Source: an uncultured Rhodobiaceae bacterium
Lineage (GTDB): Bacteria; Pseudomonadota; Alphaproteobacteria; RS24
Length of the DNA stretch: 48,283 nt
NCBI GenBank assembly: GCA_913051715.1
Contig: CAJXCG010000004.1
Span: 1-48,283 of the forward strand
Direction of reading: 5' to 3'
The notes beneath the pieces are model-generated. The model was not told where the DNA came from and made no database searches. It saw only the letters and a list, made by a program, of their open reading frames with translations. Shown piece after piece: positions 8,840 through 17,088 of the stretch; positions within the stretch are counted from its first letter, which is position 1; each line of letters opens with the position of its first letter. The position numbers and the translations under genes were made by a program.

Positions 8840-9909
8840 CGCAGATGGACGACATAGCGATCGGGCTCATCGGCAGCGGCATGATGGGCCAGGAACATAT
8901 TCAAAACTTCAACCTGCTTGACGGCGTGCGCGTTGGTGCCATCGCCGACACAGATGCCGACATGCGCGCGCAAGGTGCCGCGCTGTGCGCGACCCCCGTC
9001 ACGCCGGTCGATGATTTTGAAAAACTGCTCGCCGATCCGGGGCTCGACGCCTTTGTAATTGCCACGCCGAATTTTCATCATATCGACGTGCTGCGTCCGG
9101 CTTTGGAAACGGGCAAACCTATTTTGTGCGAAAAGCCCCTATGCACCACGCTGGACGACACGCGCGAAATTCTGGCACGCATTAAAGATAGCCGACAAAT
9201 CTTTCAGGTCGGCATGGAATATCGTTTCAAACCGGCTTTGGCGGATATGATCGCCCGTGTGGATGCGGGTGAGATCGGTCGGCTGCACATGCTGTCGATC
9301 CGCGAGCACCGCTTTCCGTTTTTACAAAAAGTCGACGATTGGAACCGTTTCAATATTCATACCGGCGGCACGCTGGTGGAAAAATGCTGTCATTTTTTCG
9401 ATCTGATGCGGTGCATTATCGCCAGTGAGCCGGTCCGGGTCATGGCTTCGGCGGGACGCGATGTCAACCATCTTGACGAGCGCTATAATGGCGAGGTACC
9501 GGATATTTTGGACAATGCTTACGTCATTTTCGACTTTGAAAATGGTGCGCGCGCGCTTTTAGATCTGTGCATGTTCGCCGAAGCCTCGCGCCATAATGAA
9601 GAACTCTGCGCCATTGGCGAGACCGGAAAGGTCGAGTGTCTGCTGCCGCAAAATATCGTGGCGCGCGGTGCCCGCGCCGACTGGCAGATGCACAGCGAAA
9701 CCATCCATATTGACCAAGAAATCCTTGATGCCGGATATCATTCGGGCGCCACATATTTTCAAAATCAGGCATTCGTCGAGGCCGTGCGCGGCGCGGCGGA
9801 TGTTATTGTTACGGCCAAAGACGGCCATCGCGCAGTTGCCATGGGGGTGGCCGCGCAAATGGCGGCGGCACAAGCGCGCGTCGTGTCCATGCAGGAAGTG
9901 GGGCTATAA
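8836..9909 (+). CDS. Gfo/Idh/MocA family NAD(P)-dependent oxidoreductase
   Basis: Dehydrogenase of 357 residues with the N-terminal Rossmann motif IGLIGSGMMGQEH (about 9-21) and the family motif CEKPL near 103-107, whose lysine takes part in catalysis. The second domain carries HTGGTLVEKCCHFFDLMR, with the histidine usual for this family. Members act on sugars, inositols and related polyols. The start was set at 8836 because ATG there overlaps the preceding stop (ATGA); an upstream in-frame ATG lies inside the hydroxylase gene. The next gene, an aldo/keto reductase, begins directly at its stop codon, so the two are co-translated and may act in sequence on one substrate. Confidence 0.9.
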   Translation: MTQMDDIAIGLIGSGMMGQEHIQNFNLLDGVRVGAIADTDADMRAQGAALCATPVTPVDDFEKLLADPGLDAFVIATPNFHHIDVLRPALETGKPILCEKPLCTTLDDTREILARIKDSRQIFQVGMEYRFKPALADMIARVDAGEIGRLHMLSIREHRFPFLQKVDDWNRFNIHTGGTLVEKCCHFFDLMRCIIASEPVRVMASAGRDVNHLDERYNGEVPDILDNAYVIFDFENGARALLDLCMFAEASRHNEELCAIGETGKVECLLPQNIVARGARADWQMHSETIHIDQEILDAGYHSGATYFQNQAFVEAVRGAADVIVTAKDGHRAVAMGVAAQMAAAQARVVSMQEVGL

Positions 9910-10830
9910 ATGAGCGATCAATCGGCCGAAAACGAAAATCTGGTCAATGGCGAGACGCGCAAGATCGGGCCATTTGAGGTCGGCCCGCTTGGGTTTGGCT
10001 GCTGGCGCTTTGTCAACACTGATGTCGAAACCGCAACCGCGCGCATCGCGCATGCGCTCGACCTCGGCCTGACATTGATCGACAATGCCGATGTTTACGG
10101 GCTGGACTGGGGCGGCACGGCGTTTGGCGAAGCCGAAACCCTACTCGGGCAGGTATTGGCGCGCGCGCCGGAATTACGCCAGCGCATGGTGCTCGCCAGC
10201 AAGGGCGGCATTTTGCCCGGCGTGCCTTATGTTGCAAATAGCGGCTATCTCAATGCCGCATGCGATAGCTCGCTGACGCGTTTGAACACCGACCTGATTG
10301 ACCTTTACCAGATCCACCGACCCGACATGTTGACCCACCCTGCCGAAACCGCCGCCGCGCTGGATGGGCTGGTCGCGGCAGGCAAAATTCGGGCGGTCGG
10401 CGTGTCGAATTACACACCCGCCCAAACCCGCGCGCTGGCGGCGCATTTGAAAGCGCCGTTGGTGGCGTCGCAATGCGAATACTCGCTGGCAAACCTCGCC
10501 ATGTTGCGCGATGGCAATATGGATTTGTGCATGGAAACTGGCATGGTGCCGCTGGCTTGGTCGCCGCTGGGCGGGGGTGCTCTGATGACGGGCACGGATT
10601 TGCCGGACGCTTTATTTGAAACTTGCGACCGCTTGGCGGCACGCGAAAATACCGACCGCGCGGGGCTGGCGCTGGCTTTTGTGCTGGCGCATCCGGCCCG
10701 GCCTGTGGCGCTCATCGGCAGCCAGACACCGGCGCGCATGAGCCAAGCAGCGGATGCGCTTAATGTGCGCCTCACCCGCGCCGATATTTACGCCCTGATT
10801 GAAGCGCGCGACGGTGTGCCGCTGCCCTAA
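9910..10830 (+). CDS. Aldo/keto reductase
   Basis: NADPH-dependent carbonyl reductase of 306 residues with a TIM-barrel fold. The catalytic tetrad is complete: D58 and Y63 (DNADVYG), K98 (ASKGG) and H136 (QIHRPD). The C-terminal nucleotide-binding signature is seen in PVALIGSQTPARM. Overall it resembles the YdhF-like group. The ATG abuts the stop of the Gfo/Idh/MocA gene (TAAATG). The natural substrate is unknown. Confidence 0.9.
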   Translation: MSDQSAENENLVNGETRKIGPFEVGPLGFGCWRFVNTDVETATARIAHALDLGLTLIDNADVYGLDWGGTAFGEAETLLGQVLARAPELRQRMVLASKGGILPGVPYVANSGYLNAACDSSLTRLNTDLIDLYQIHRPDMLTHPAETAAALDGLVAAGKIRAVGVSNYTPAQTRALAAHLKAPLVASQCEYSLANLAMLRDGNMDLCMETGMVPLAWSPLGGGALMTGTDLPDALFETCDRLAARENTDRAGLALAFVLAHPARPVALIGSQTPARMSQAADALNVRLTRADIYALIEARDGVPLP

Positions 10831-10873
10831 AACCCGCCCCCAAAAACGCAGACCCACAACAGGAAACCCCGCC

Positions 10874-11959
10874 ATGACCCAACGCCCCGATGCCGAAATA
10901 AGCTGGTTTTCGGCCCTTTGCGATGATGATTACCGTTTTCTTGGCGTGGAAGATCCGGCGCTGAAAGCCAGTTGGCCGCATTGCCGCGATATCGCTTTGG
11001 CGGCGGAGGCAAACGGTTTTGACAATATTTTGTTGCCCTCCGGCTATACGCTGGGCATGGACTCGATCGCCTTTGCAGGTGGCATCGCACCGCTTCTGGA
11101 AAAAATGCGCCTGCTCGTCGCCGTGCGCTGCGGCGAAATGTGGGTGCCCCAGCTTGCGCGCCAACTGGCAACGCTCGACCGCATGCTGGGCGGACGCCTG
11201 ACCATAAACATCATTTCATCCGATATGCCCGGGCAAACGCTGGACAGCACACCGCGCTATCAGCGCACATTGGAAACCATGCAAACGCTGCGCGCTTTAT
11301 TGAACGGGGAGCCGGTATCGGTGGATGGGGAATTTATAAAACTCGACATTGACCCACCCCGCATGGCAACACGGAGCGGAAATTGCCCGCCATTTTATTT
11401 TGGCGGCCTGTCGCCACAAGCGCGCGACACGGCAGCGCAGGCGGCAGATGTGTTTTTAATGTGGCCGGATACCGAACCCGCTGTTCAGGCCATTCTGGAC
11501 GATATGCGCCAGCGCGCGACGGCATATCATCGCAGCTTGAAATTTGGCTATCGCGCCCATGTCATTGTGCGCGAGACAGAGGCGCAAGCGCGCCAGGCCG
11601 CCGACCAGCTTGTCAGCAAGCTCGATGCTGAAATCGGTGCAGAAATCCGCAATAAATCGCTCGACAGCCAGTCGATCGGCGTGCGCCGCCAGGCGGAATT
11701 GCGCGACGCGGCCTCGGCCGGAAATGATGGCGATTTTGTCGAACCAAATTTATGGACGGGTGTCGGGCGCGCGCGCTCGGGTTGCGGGGCGGCGATCGTG
11801 GGCGACCCCGATCAGGTGCTCGCCAAAATCAACCGCTACCGCGATATGGGCATCGACGCCTTTATTCTGTCCGGTTACCCGCACAAGGACGAATGTGATC
11901 TTTTCGCGCGTTATGTTCTGCCCGAAATCAATCATGCGCCGCTTGCGCTGGACAGGTGA
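10874..11959 (+). CDS. LLM-class flavin-dependent monooxygenase (SsuD-like)
   Basis: Bacterial luciferase-like TIM-barrel protein of 361 residues, similar to alkanesulfonate monooxygenase SsuD. Family features are FNDNILLPSG-like packing near 49-57, the strand LLVAVRCGEMWVPQLARQLATLDRMLGGRL (about 87-116, described by its start and end), and NIISSD following it. The C-terminal part has GDPDQVLAKINRYRDMGIDAFILSGYPH. It needs reduced FMN from a separate reductase; none is adjacent. ATG 10874 follows AGGA at 10861-10864, a slightly long spacing. Sulfonate specificity is not assured, because no ssuABC or sulfonate-binding gene is near; other LLM enzymes cleave C-C or oxidise aldehydes. Confidence 0.87.
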   Translation: MTQRPDAEISWFSALCDDDYRFLGVEDPALKASWPHCRDIALAAEANGFDNILLPSGYTLGMDSIAFAGGIAPLLEKMRLLVAVRCGEMWVPQLARQLATLDRMLGGRLTINIISSDMPGQTLDSTPRYQRTLETMQTLRALLNGEPVSVDGEFIKLDIDPPRMATRSGNCPPFYFGGLSPQARDTAAQAADVFLMWPDTEPAVQAILDDMRQRATAYHRSLKFGYRAHVIVRETEAQARQAADQLVSKLDAEIGAEIRNKSLDSQSIGVRRQAELRDAASAGNDGDFVEPNLWTGVGRARSGCGAAIVGDPDQVLAKINRYRDMGIDAFILSGYPHKDECDLFARYVLPEINHAPLALDR

Positions 11960-11991
11960 TTGTGGCTAGGCTTTCTGACAGGGAGCCTGCC

Positions 11992-12213
11992 ATGAAAGTT
12001 AAAGTTACCAGCGAGATTGCCGGACAGGTCTGGAAGGTGGTCGCCAATGTGGGCGACGCGCTCGCAGCAGACGATGTCATTATCATCCTCGAGTCGATGA
12101 AAATGGAAATTCCCATTCTGGCCCCGCGCGCGGGTACGCTGGCGGCCCTGCATGTTGGCGCGGAAGATATGGTTTCCGAAGACCAGACAGTGGCGGAACT
12201 GGATGTCTCCTGA
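11992..12213 (+). CDS. Stand-alone biotin carboxyl carrier protein
   Basis: A complete biotinyl domain of only 73 residues. The biotin-accepting lysine is K37 in ESMKMEIP, flanked by the usual hammerhead glycines (GDALAADDVIIILE before, APRAGTL after). Size and motif match the small free carriers of about 70 residues such as mycobacterial TB7.3 (recalled from memory), not the longer AccB. GGGAG lies 6 bases before the ATG. The next gene, a carboxyltransferase, begins 8 bases after the stop, so the two very likely form one biotin-dependent enzyme. No biotin carboxylase subunit is found in the window. Confidence 0.92.
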   Translation: MKVKVTSEIAGQVWKVVANVGDALAADDVIIILESMKMEIPILAPRAGTLAALHVGAEDMVSEDQTVAELDVS

Positions 12214-12221
12214 GGTCGGTC

Positions 12222-13790
12222 ATGGGTTGGGATAAAGATATTGATGAGATTAAAACCCGCCGTGCGCTGGCTAAGCAGCAAGGCGGCGCCGAGGCCGTTG
12301 CGCGCCAACATGAAAAAGGCCGGCTGACGATCCGCGAGCGCATCGACATTTTGCTCGACACGGACAGCTTTAACGAAGTCGGCGAAGGCGCGGGCGTACC
12401 CGAATATGACGACGCCGGGCAACTCACTGATTTTCAGCCCGCGAATTTCGTGTTGGGATTTGGCGAAATTGGCGGGCGTCGGGTGATTGTGGGCGGCGAG
12501 GACTTCACCCTCAAAGGCGGCTCGCCCAATCCCGCGGGCTTACGCAAAAGCGTCTATGCCGAACAGCTCGCGCTCAAATTTAAAGTGCCGCTCATCCGCC
12601 TGCACGAAGGCGGCGGCGGCTCCGTCGGCGGCACCGCGCAGGAAAAAAAGCGCCGTCCCTTGGGCGAACCGGTCTTTACCACCTCGCGCTTTGTGCCGTT
12701 GGCCGAAACGCTGGGACATGTGCCGGTCGCCACCGCCGCGCTGGGCCCGGTGGCCGGGTTGCCGGCCGCGCGCCTGGTCGCCTCGCATTTTTCGGTGATG
12801 ACCGAAAACGCTGCGGTTTTGATCGCCGGCCCGCAGGTTGTCAAACGCGCCCTGGGGCACGATTTGACCAAAGAAGAATTGGGTGGCCCGCAGGTTCACT
12901 TGAAAAGCGGGGCGATCGACAATCTGGCCAGCGACGAAGAAGACGCGCTGAGACAAATTGCGCGGTTTCTGTCTTACCTGCCCGACAACGCGTGGGCGCG
13001 CCCGCCCAGGCTGTCATGCAGTGACCCGGTCGACCGATGCGAGGATGCGCTCGCCAATATCGTGCCCAAAGATCGGCGCCAGCCCTTTCAGATGCGTAAA
13101 GTCATCACCGATGTCGTGGATCGCGAGGGCGACGCCACCAGCTTTTTCGAGATGAGCCGCAAATATGGCCCCAGCCTCATCACCGGCCTTGCGCGCCTGA
13201 ACGGGCACAGTGTCGGCGTCATCGGCAATGACTGTATGTATTATGCCGGTGCCATGACGGCCGCCGCCGCGCAAAAACTTCGCCGCTTTGTCGATTTCTG
13301 CAACAGCTTTCATTTGCCGGTGCTGAGTTTTGTCGATGAGCCGGGCTTTATGATCGGCCCTGACAGCGAAGCCGCCGGCACCATACGCCACGGCACGGCG
13401 GCTATTTCGGCTGTTCTGCAATCGCGCGTGCCATGGGCCAGCGTGCAGGTTCAAAAAGCATTTGGTGTGGCCGCCCAAGCCCATTTTGGCCCGGATTCCT
13501 ATGTGCTGAGTTGGCCCAGTGCGGCCAGCGGCGCCTTGCCGGTTGAGGGCGGCGTGGCTGTCGCTTTCGCGCGCGAGATTGCCGCGGCACCCGACCCGGC
13601 GGCGCGCCAGAAAGAACTTGAAGAGATGCTGGCAGCCAGCCAGTCGCCTTTTCCGCGCGCCGAGGGTTTGAGCGTGCACGAGATTATCGACCCGCGCGAA
13701 ACCCGGCCTAAATTGGCGGCGTGGCTGGAACTGGCACAAGCCGCCCAGACCGATCCGCCAGCGCCATTTATGGCTACCATGCGACCCTAA
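12222..13790 (+). CDS. Acyl-CoA carboxylase carboxyltransferase (beta) subunit
   Basis: Carboxyltransferase of 522 residues with both crotonase-like halves. It would move CO2 from biotin to an acyl-CoA or related thioester. The N-terminal half has the oxyanion glycines in VGGEDFTLKGGS (90-101) and in HEGGGGSVGG (128-137), where PccB has a DSGGAR-type segment. The C-terminal half has SFVDEPGFMIGPDSE and a WPSAASGALPVEGG segment for acyl binding. The overall plan is PccB/AccD5-like. The altered HEGGGGS loop suggests an unusual acyl group. It follows the biotin carrier by 8 bases. The missing partner is a biotin carboxylase, which could be encoded elsewhere and shared. Confidence 0.9.
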   Translation: MGWDKDIDEIKTRRALAKQQGGAEAVARQHEKGRLTIRERIDILLDTDSFNEVGEGAGVPEYDDAGQLTDFQPANFVLGFGEIGGRRVIVGGEDFTLKGGSPNPAGLRKSVYAEQLALKFKVPLIRLHEGGGGSVGGTAQEKKRRPLGEPVFTTSRFVPLAETLGHVPVATAALGPVAGLPAARLVASHFSVMTENAAVLIAGPQVVKRALGHDLTKEELGGPQVHLKSGAIDNLASDEEDALRQIARFLSYLPDNAWARPPRLSCSDPVDRCEDALANIVPKDRRQPFQMRKVITDVVDREGDATSFFEMSRKYGPSLITGLARLNGHSVGVIGNDCMYYAGAMTAAAAQKLRRFVDFCNSFHLPVLSFVDEPGFMIGPDSEAAGTIRHGTAAISAVLQSRVPWASVQVQKAFGVAAQAHFGPDSYVLSWPSAASGALPVEGGVAVAFAREIAAAPDPAARQKELEEMLAASQSPFPRAEGLSVHEIIDPRETRPKLAAWLELAQAAQTDPPAPFMATMRP

Positions 13791-13799
13791 GCCGCCCGC

Positions 13800-13839
13800 A
13801 CCCAAAACGCTCTGACCCAAAACGCTCTAACCCAAAACC
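13800..13839 (+). repeat. 15-base tandem repeat, 2.7 copies
   Basis: The unit acccaaaacgctctg occurs at 13800-13814, again with one change at 13815-13829, and as a partial copy at 13830-13839. It fills the short gap between the carboxyltransferase stop and the MDR start. No hairpin or T-run is seen, so it is not an obvious terminator. It may be simple slippage. Confidence 0.85.
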
Positions 13840-13857
13840 AAGAAAAGGATTATTTCA

Positions 13858-14976
13858 ATGACAACAGGTAAACAGGTTTTTTCCACCATCACCAGCGCCG
13901 GACAGCTTGAACTCACCATTGCCGATGTCGACATGCCGACACCCGGCCCCGATGATGTTGTCGTGCGGATTGATGCCGCGCCGATAAATCCGTCCGATAT
14001 GGGCCCGCTATTTGGCCCGGCCAGCATTGATCAAGCACAATTCGACAATGCCAAATTGGTCGCCCCCGTGCCCGAAAACCGCATGGGCATGGTGGCCTCA
14101 CGGCTCGACCAAACACTGCCCGTGGGCAATGAGTGTGCGGGCACGGTTATTGCCACGGGCGACAGCGACGCCGCCAAAGCGCTGGACGGCAAGTTGGTAT
14201 CCATCATGCCGGGCGCGGCTTACGCGCAATATGCGTGCGTGCCGGCGGCAACTTGCCTCGCCCATAACGACACCACCTCGCCGCAGCGCGCGGCCTCGTC
14301 TTTCGTCAACCCGCTCACGGCATTGTGTTTTCTGGAAACCATGCGGATGGAAAATCACACCGGCCTATTGCACACGGCGGCGGCCTCCAATCTGGGGCAA
14401 ATGCTGGTGCGGCTGTGTCAGGTTGAAGATGTGCCGCTGGTCAATATTGTGCGTTCGGACGAACAGGCCGCAACCTTGCGCGCCTTGGGGGCCACGCATA
14501 TTTGCAATTCCGCCGATAGCGACTTTATGGATCACTTGACCGAGACATTGATCGAAACCGGCATCACGCTTGGTTTCGATGCGATTGGCGGGGGCAAAAT
14601 GGCGTCGGATATTTTGACCGCCATGGAACGCGCGGCCAGCCGCAATGCCAGCGGGCTGAACACCTATGGCTCAACGCAACTCAAGCAGGTTTATTTGTAT
14701 GGCAGTCTGGATTTCTCGCCGACGACACTGAACCGCGCCTATGGCATGTCGTGGTCGATCGGCGGTTGGCTGATGCCGTTGCTGCTGGCGCGCATTGGCA
14801 ATGAACGCACCGGCGAATTGCGCCAGCGCATCGCCAATGAAATCGACACGATTTTCGCCAGCGATTACACGGCTGAACTTTCGCTGCATGAGATGATCAC
14901 ACCGGAAGCCATTGCGCGCTATCTGCCCAAGAAAACCGGCGAAAAATACTTGGTCAATCCGCAAAAAGACCTGTAG
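13858..14976 (+). CDS. MDR superfamily zinc-type alcohol dehydrogenase-like oxidoreductase
   Basis: Protein of 372 residues with a GroES-like N-terminal domain (about 25-140; RIDAAPINPSDMGPLFG) and a Rossmann domain. The cofactor motif is degenerate: HTAAASNLGQMLVRLCQ (about 171-187) stands where AxxGxxG is normal. FDAIGGGKMA near 240 is typical for quinone reductases and 2-enoyl reductases. The zinc ligands of true alcohol dehydrogenases are not evident. Likely an NAD(P)H-dependent reductase of an enone, quinone or ketone. It lies between the carboxyltransferase and the probable halohydrin dehalogenase; AAAAGG is upstream of the ATG. Substrate unknown. Confidence 0.82.
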   Translation: MTTGKQVFSTITSAGQLELTIADVDMPTPGPDDVVVRIDAAPINPSDMGPLFGPASIDQAQFDNAKLVAPVPENRMGMVASRLDQTLPVGNECAGTVIATGDSDAAKALDGKLVSIMPGAAYAQYACVPAATCLAHNDTTSPQRAASSFVNPLTALCFLETMRMENHTGLLHTAAASNLGQMLVRLCQVEDVPLVNIVRSDEQAATLRALGATHICNSADSDFMDHLTETLIETGITLGFDAIGGGKMASDILTAMERAASRNASGLNTYGSTQLKQVYLYGSLDFSPTTLNRAYGMSWSIGGWLMPLLLARIGNERTGELRQRIANEIDTIFASDYTAELSLHEMITPEAIARYLPKKTGEKYLVNPQKDL

Positions 14977-15038
14977 CGCGACCGAAGTTTGCCCCACGAA
15001 ACTAGCATCACGAACTTGGCACGTAAGGAACACAGACG

Positions 15039-15713
15039 ATGAACAGGCTTGCAGGTAAACGCATATTGGTAACCCAAGCAGATGAATATATGGGCCCGGC
15101 AACTTGCGAGATCTTTCCCGAATTCGGTGCGGAAATTATCGCCGACACCTCGGATTTGACCGAACCGGGCCGCGCCCAAGACTTGATCGCCGACGTTGGG
15201 GAGATTGACGTTCTGATTGCCAATCTCGCCGCGCCCCCCAGCCTCGGCGTGGCGGCCACAGATATGGACGATAAGGTCTGGCAGGACATGTTCGATATTA
15301 TGGTGCATCCGCTCCACCGCCTGTGCCGCGCAGCGTTGCCGCAAATGGTTGCCCGCAAAAAAGGCAAAATAGTTGTGTTCGGCAGCGCCACCGGCCTCAA
15401 AGCCATGCAAGGGCTGTCGGCCTATAGCGCGGCGCGTCACGCCCAAGTGGGCTATGTGCGTGCCGTCGGCATGGAGGCGGCGGCGCAAAATGTACAGGTT
15501 AATCTGATCGCGCAGAATTTTGTCGAAAACCCGATTTACTTTCCGCCCGACTTTACCACCACGCCAGTGTTCAAAGAATTGCTCAAACAAGTGCCCGCCG
15601 GACGCCTCGCAACCGCGCGCGAAGATATTTTGTTTGCGGTATTTCTGGCGTCCGATGAAAGCGATTTTTTCGTCGGTCAGGCGATCCCGTTCAGCGGCGG
15701 CTGGGCGCAATAG
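15039..15713 (+). CDS. Probable halohydrin (haloalcohol) dehalogenase, SDR fold
   Basis: Protein of 224 residues with an SDR fold but without a working NAD(P) site. It carries both motifs that set halohydrin dehalogenases apart from SDR reductases: T-x4-F/Y-x-G at the N-terminus (T12, Y17, G19 in TQADEYMG), which builds the halide site in place of the glycine-rich loop, and S-x12-Y-x3-R (S116, Y129, R133) with arginine in place of the SDR lysine. The segment after the triad (IAQNFVENPIYFPP) and the C-terminal FLASDESDFFVGQ ... GGW also resemble HheC. Such enzymes close vicinal halohydrins to epoxides with release of halide, and open epoxides with halide, cyanide, azide or nitrite. AAGGA precedes the ATG. 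Activity is inferred. Confidence 0.85.
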   Translation: MNRLAGKRILVTQADEYMGPATCEIFPEFGAEIIADTSDLTEPGRAQDLIADVGEIDVLIANLAAPPSLGVAATDMDDKVWQDMFDIMVHPLHRLCRAALPQMVARKKGKIVVFGSATGLKAMQGLSAYSAARHAQVGYVRAVGMEAAAQNVQVNLIAQNFVENPIYFPPDFTTTPVFKELLKQVPAGRLATAREDILFAVFLASDESDFFVGQAIPFSGGWAQ

Positions 15714-15798
15714 GCGCTAAAATCGTGCCGACCAATCGCCGCACTTTCTTTCCGGCGGCAAATTGGTAGACTTTGCCGACGACAAAAGGGGAATTGAT

Positions 15799-17088
15799 TT
15801 GCATCACGCGTCAAACTGGCAGAACTGGTCCAAATCGCTCGCACCGGCGCAAGCGCGGCTGGAAAACCCGCCCGATATGGACGCTCTGGTTCGCCTTGTC
15901 AGCCAAGCGACGGGGCCGGTGCGCCCGGTCGGGTCAGGGCATAGTTGGCCGCACCTTGTCCCCAATGATCATCTGATTTTGCAACTCGACCATTTCAATC
16001 AGGTCGGCAAGGTCGACACCACCACCAAGCGCGCCTGGATTGGAGCCGGCGCGCGTATGCACGATGTTTCGCCGCAACTGGCCGAGCAAGGCTATGCGTT
16101 CCGAAATTTGGGCGACATTGATGTGCAAACGCTGGCGGGCGCGACCAGCACCGGCACGCATGGCACGGGCCAGAATTTGCAAGCTTTACACGCTGAAATT
16201 ACCGGTCTGCGGCTGGTGACGGGCGCGGGCGAGCACGTGGAGATCAGCACCCGCCAGAACACTGACCAGCTGGACGGCGCGCGCGTGGGGCTGGGCGCGC
16301 TGGGCGTGCTGACGGAAATTGAGATGCAGCTTGTCGAGCGGCATAAATTACACCGGCGCATGTGGGCCGAACCCCATGAGGAATTGCTGGCGCGCGCCCA
16401 CAGCCTGTGGTCGGAAAACCGCAATTTTGAATTTTTTTACATTCCGTTTTCAGGGTTCTCCTTCGGCCTGACGCATAATATCGTCGACAGCGAAGACACC
16501 CCGCGCGCGCCCGACACAAGCGACGATGAGGTCATGCAGCTCAAAGCGTTGCGCGACTGGGTGGGCTGGCTGCCCGCATTACGAAAATTTTTGCTGTCCC
16601 GCGCCATTGCGGGCAGTCAAATCGCCGAAGATGTGGTTGGTGAAAGTTGGCAGCTTTTGTCCAGCGCGCGCAATGTATTGTTCAACGAGATGGAATATCA
16701 CCTGCCCGTGGCGAGCGGTCTGGAGGCCATGGAAGAGGTGCGCCATTATATTGAGCGCCATCGCCGCGACATATTTTTTCCCTTTGAGGCGCGCCGCACA
16801 AAAGCCGATAGCGGCTGGCTGTCGCCATTTCAGGGCGAAGACCGCATTTCGATTGCCGTGCATTGCTATCACAAAGACGCCTATGAGTTTTTGTTTAGCC
16901 ATGTCGAACCAATTTTCCGCAAAGCCGGTGGGCGGCCGCATTGGGGCAAGCTCAACAGTTTGACGCATGATGATGCGTGCGCGCTTTACCCCGATTTTGA
17001 AAACTTTAAGGCCTTGCGCCACGAACTCGACCCAACCGGGCGCATGCTGAACCCTTATCTGGCAAGCCTTTTCGGGGCGCAGGCATGA
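15799..17088 (+). CDS. FAD-linked oxidase, D-arabinono-1,4-lactone oxidase-like
   Basis: Flavoprotein of 429 residues of the VAO family with the aldonolactone oxidase C-terminal domain. The FAD domain starts at RPVGSGHSW; H48 is the residue that carries covalent FAD in this family. AGATSTGTHGTG follows near 122-133. The C-terminal domain has GGRPHWGK and the closing ALRHELDPTGRMLNPYL. It oxidises a sugar lactone or polyol with O2 or another acceptor. The start is uncertain: TTG 15799 has AGGGGA 6 bases upstream; a TTG at 15763 would add 12 residues without a good ribosome site. Its stop overlaps the next gene (ATGA), so the pair is coupled. Confidence 0.87.
   Translation: MHHASNWQNWSKSLAPAQARLENPPDMDALVRLVSQATGPVRPVGSGHSWPHLVPNDHLILQLDHFNQVGKVDTTTKRAWIGAGARMHDVSPQLAEQGYAFRNLGDIDVQTLAGATSTGTHGTGQNLQALHAEITGLRLVTGAGEHVEISTRQNTDQLDGARVGLGALGVLTEIEMQLVERHKLHRRMWAEPHEELLARAHSLWSENRNFEFFYIPFSGFSFGLTHNIVDSEDTPRAPDTSDDEVMQLKALRDWVGWLPALRKFLLSRAIAGSQIAEDVVGESWQLLSSARNVLFNEMEYHLPVASGLEAMEEVRHYIERHRRDIFFPFEARRTKADSGWLSPFQGEDRISIAVHCYHKDAYEFLFSHVEPIFRKAGGRPHWGKLNSLTHDDACALYPDFENFKALRHELDPTGRMLNPYLASLFGAQA

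Noticed and set aside
13014-13820. Minus-strand open frame of 268 codons opposite the carboxyltransferase
   Set aside because: The carboxyltransferase frame has conserved family segments throughout; the antisense product has none.
15039-15713. Ordinary NAD(P)-dependent short-chain dehydrogenase
   Set aside because: The glycine-rich cofactor loop is absent and the catalytic lysine is arginine; both replacements match halohydrin dehalogenases exactly.
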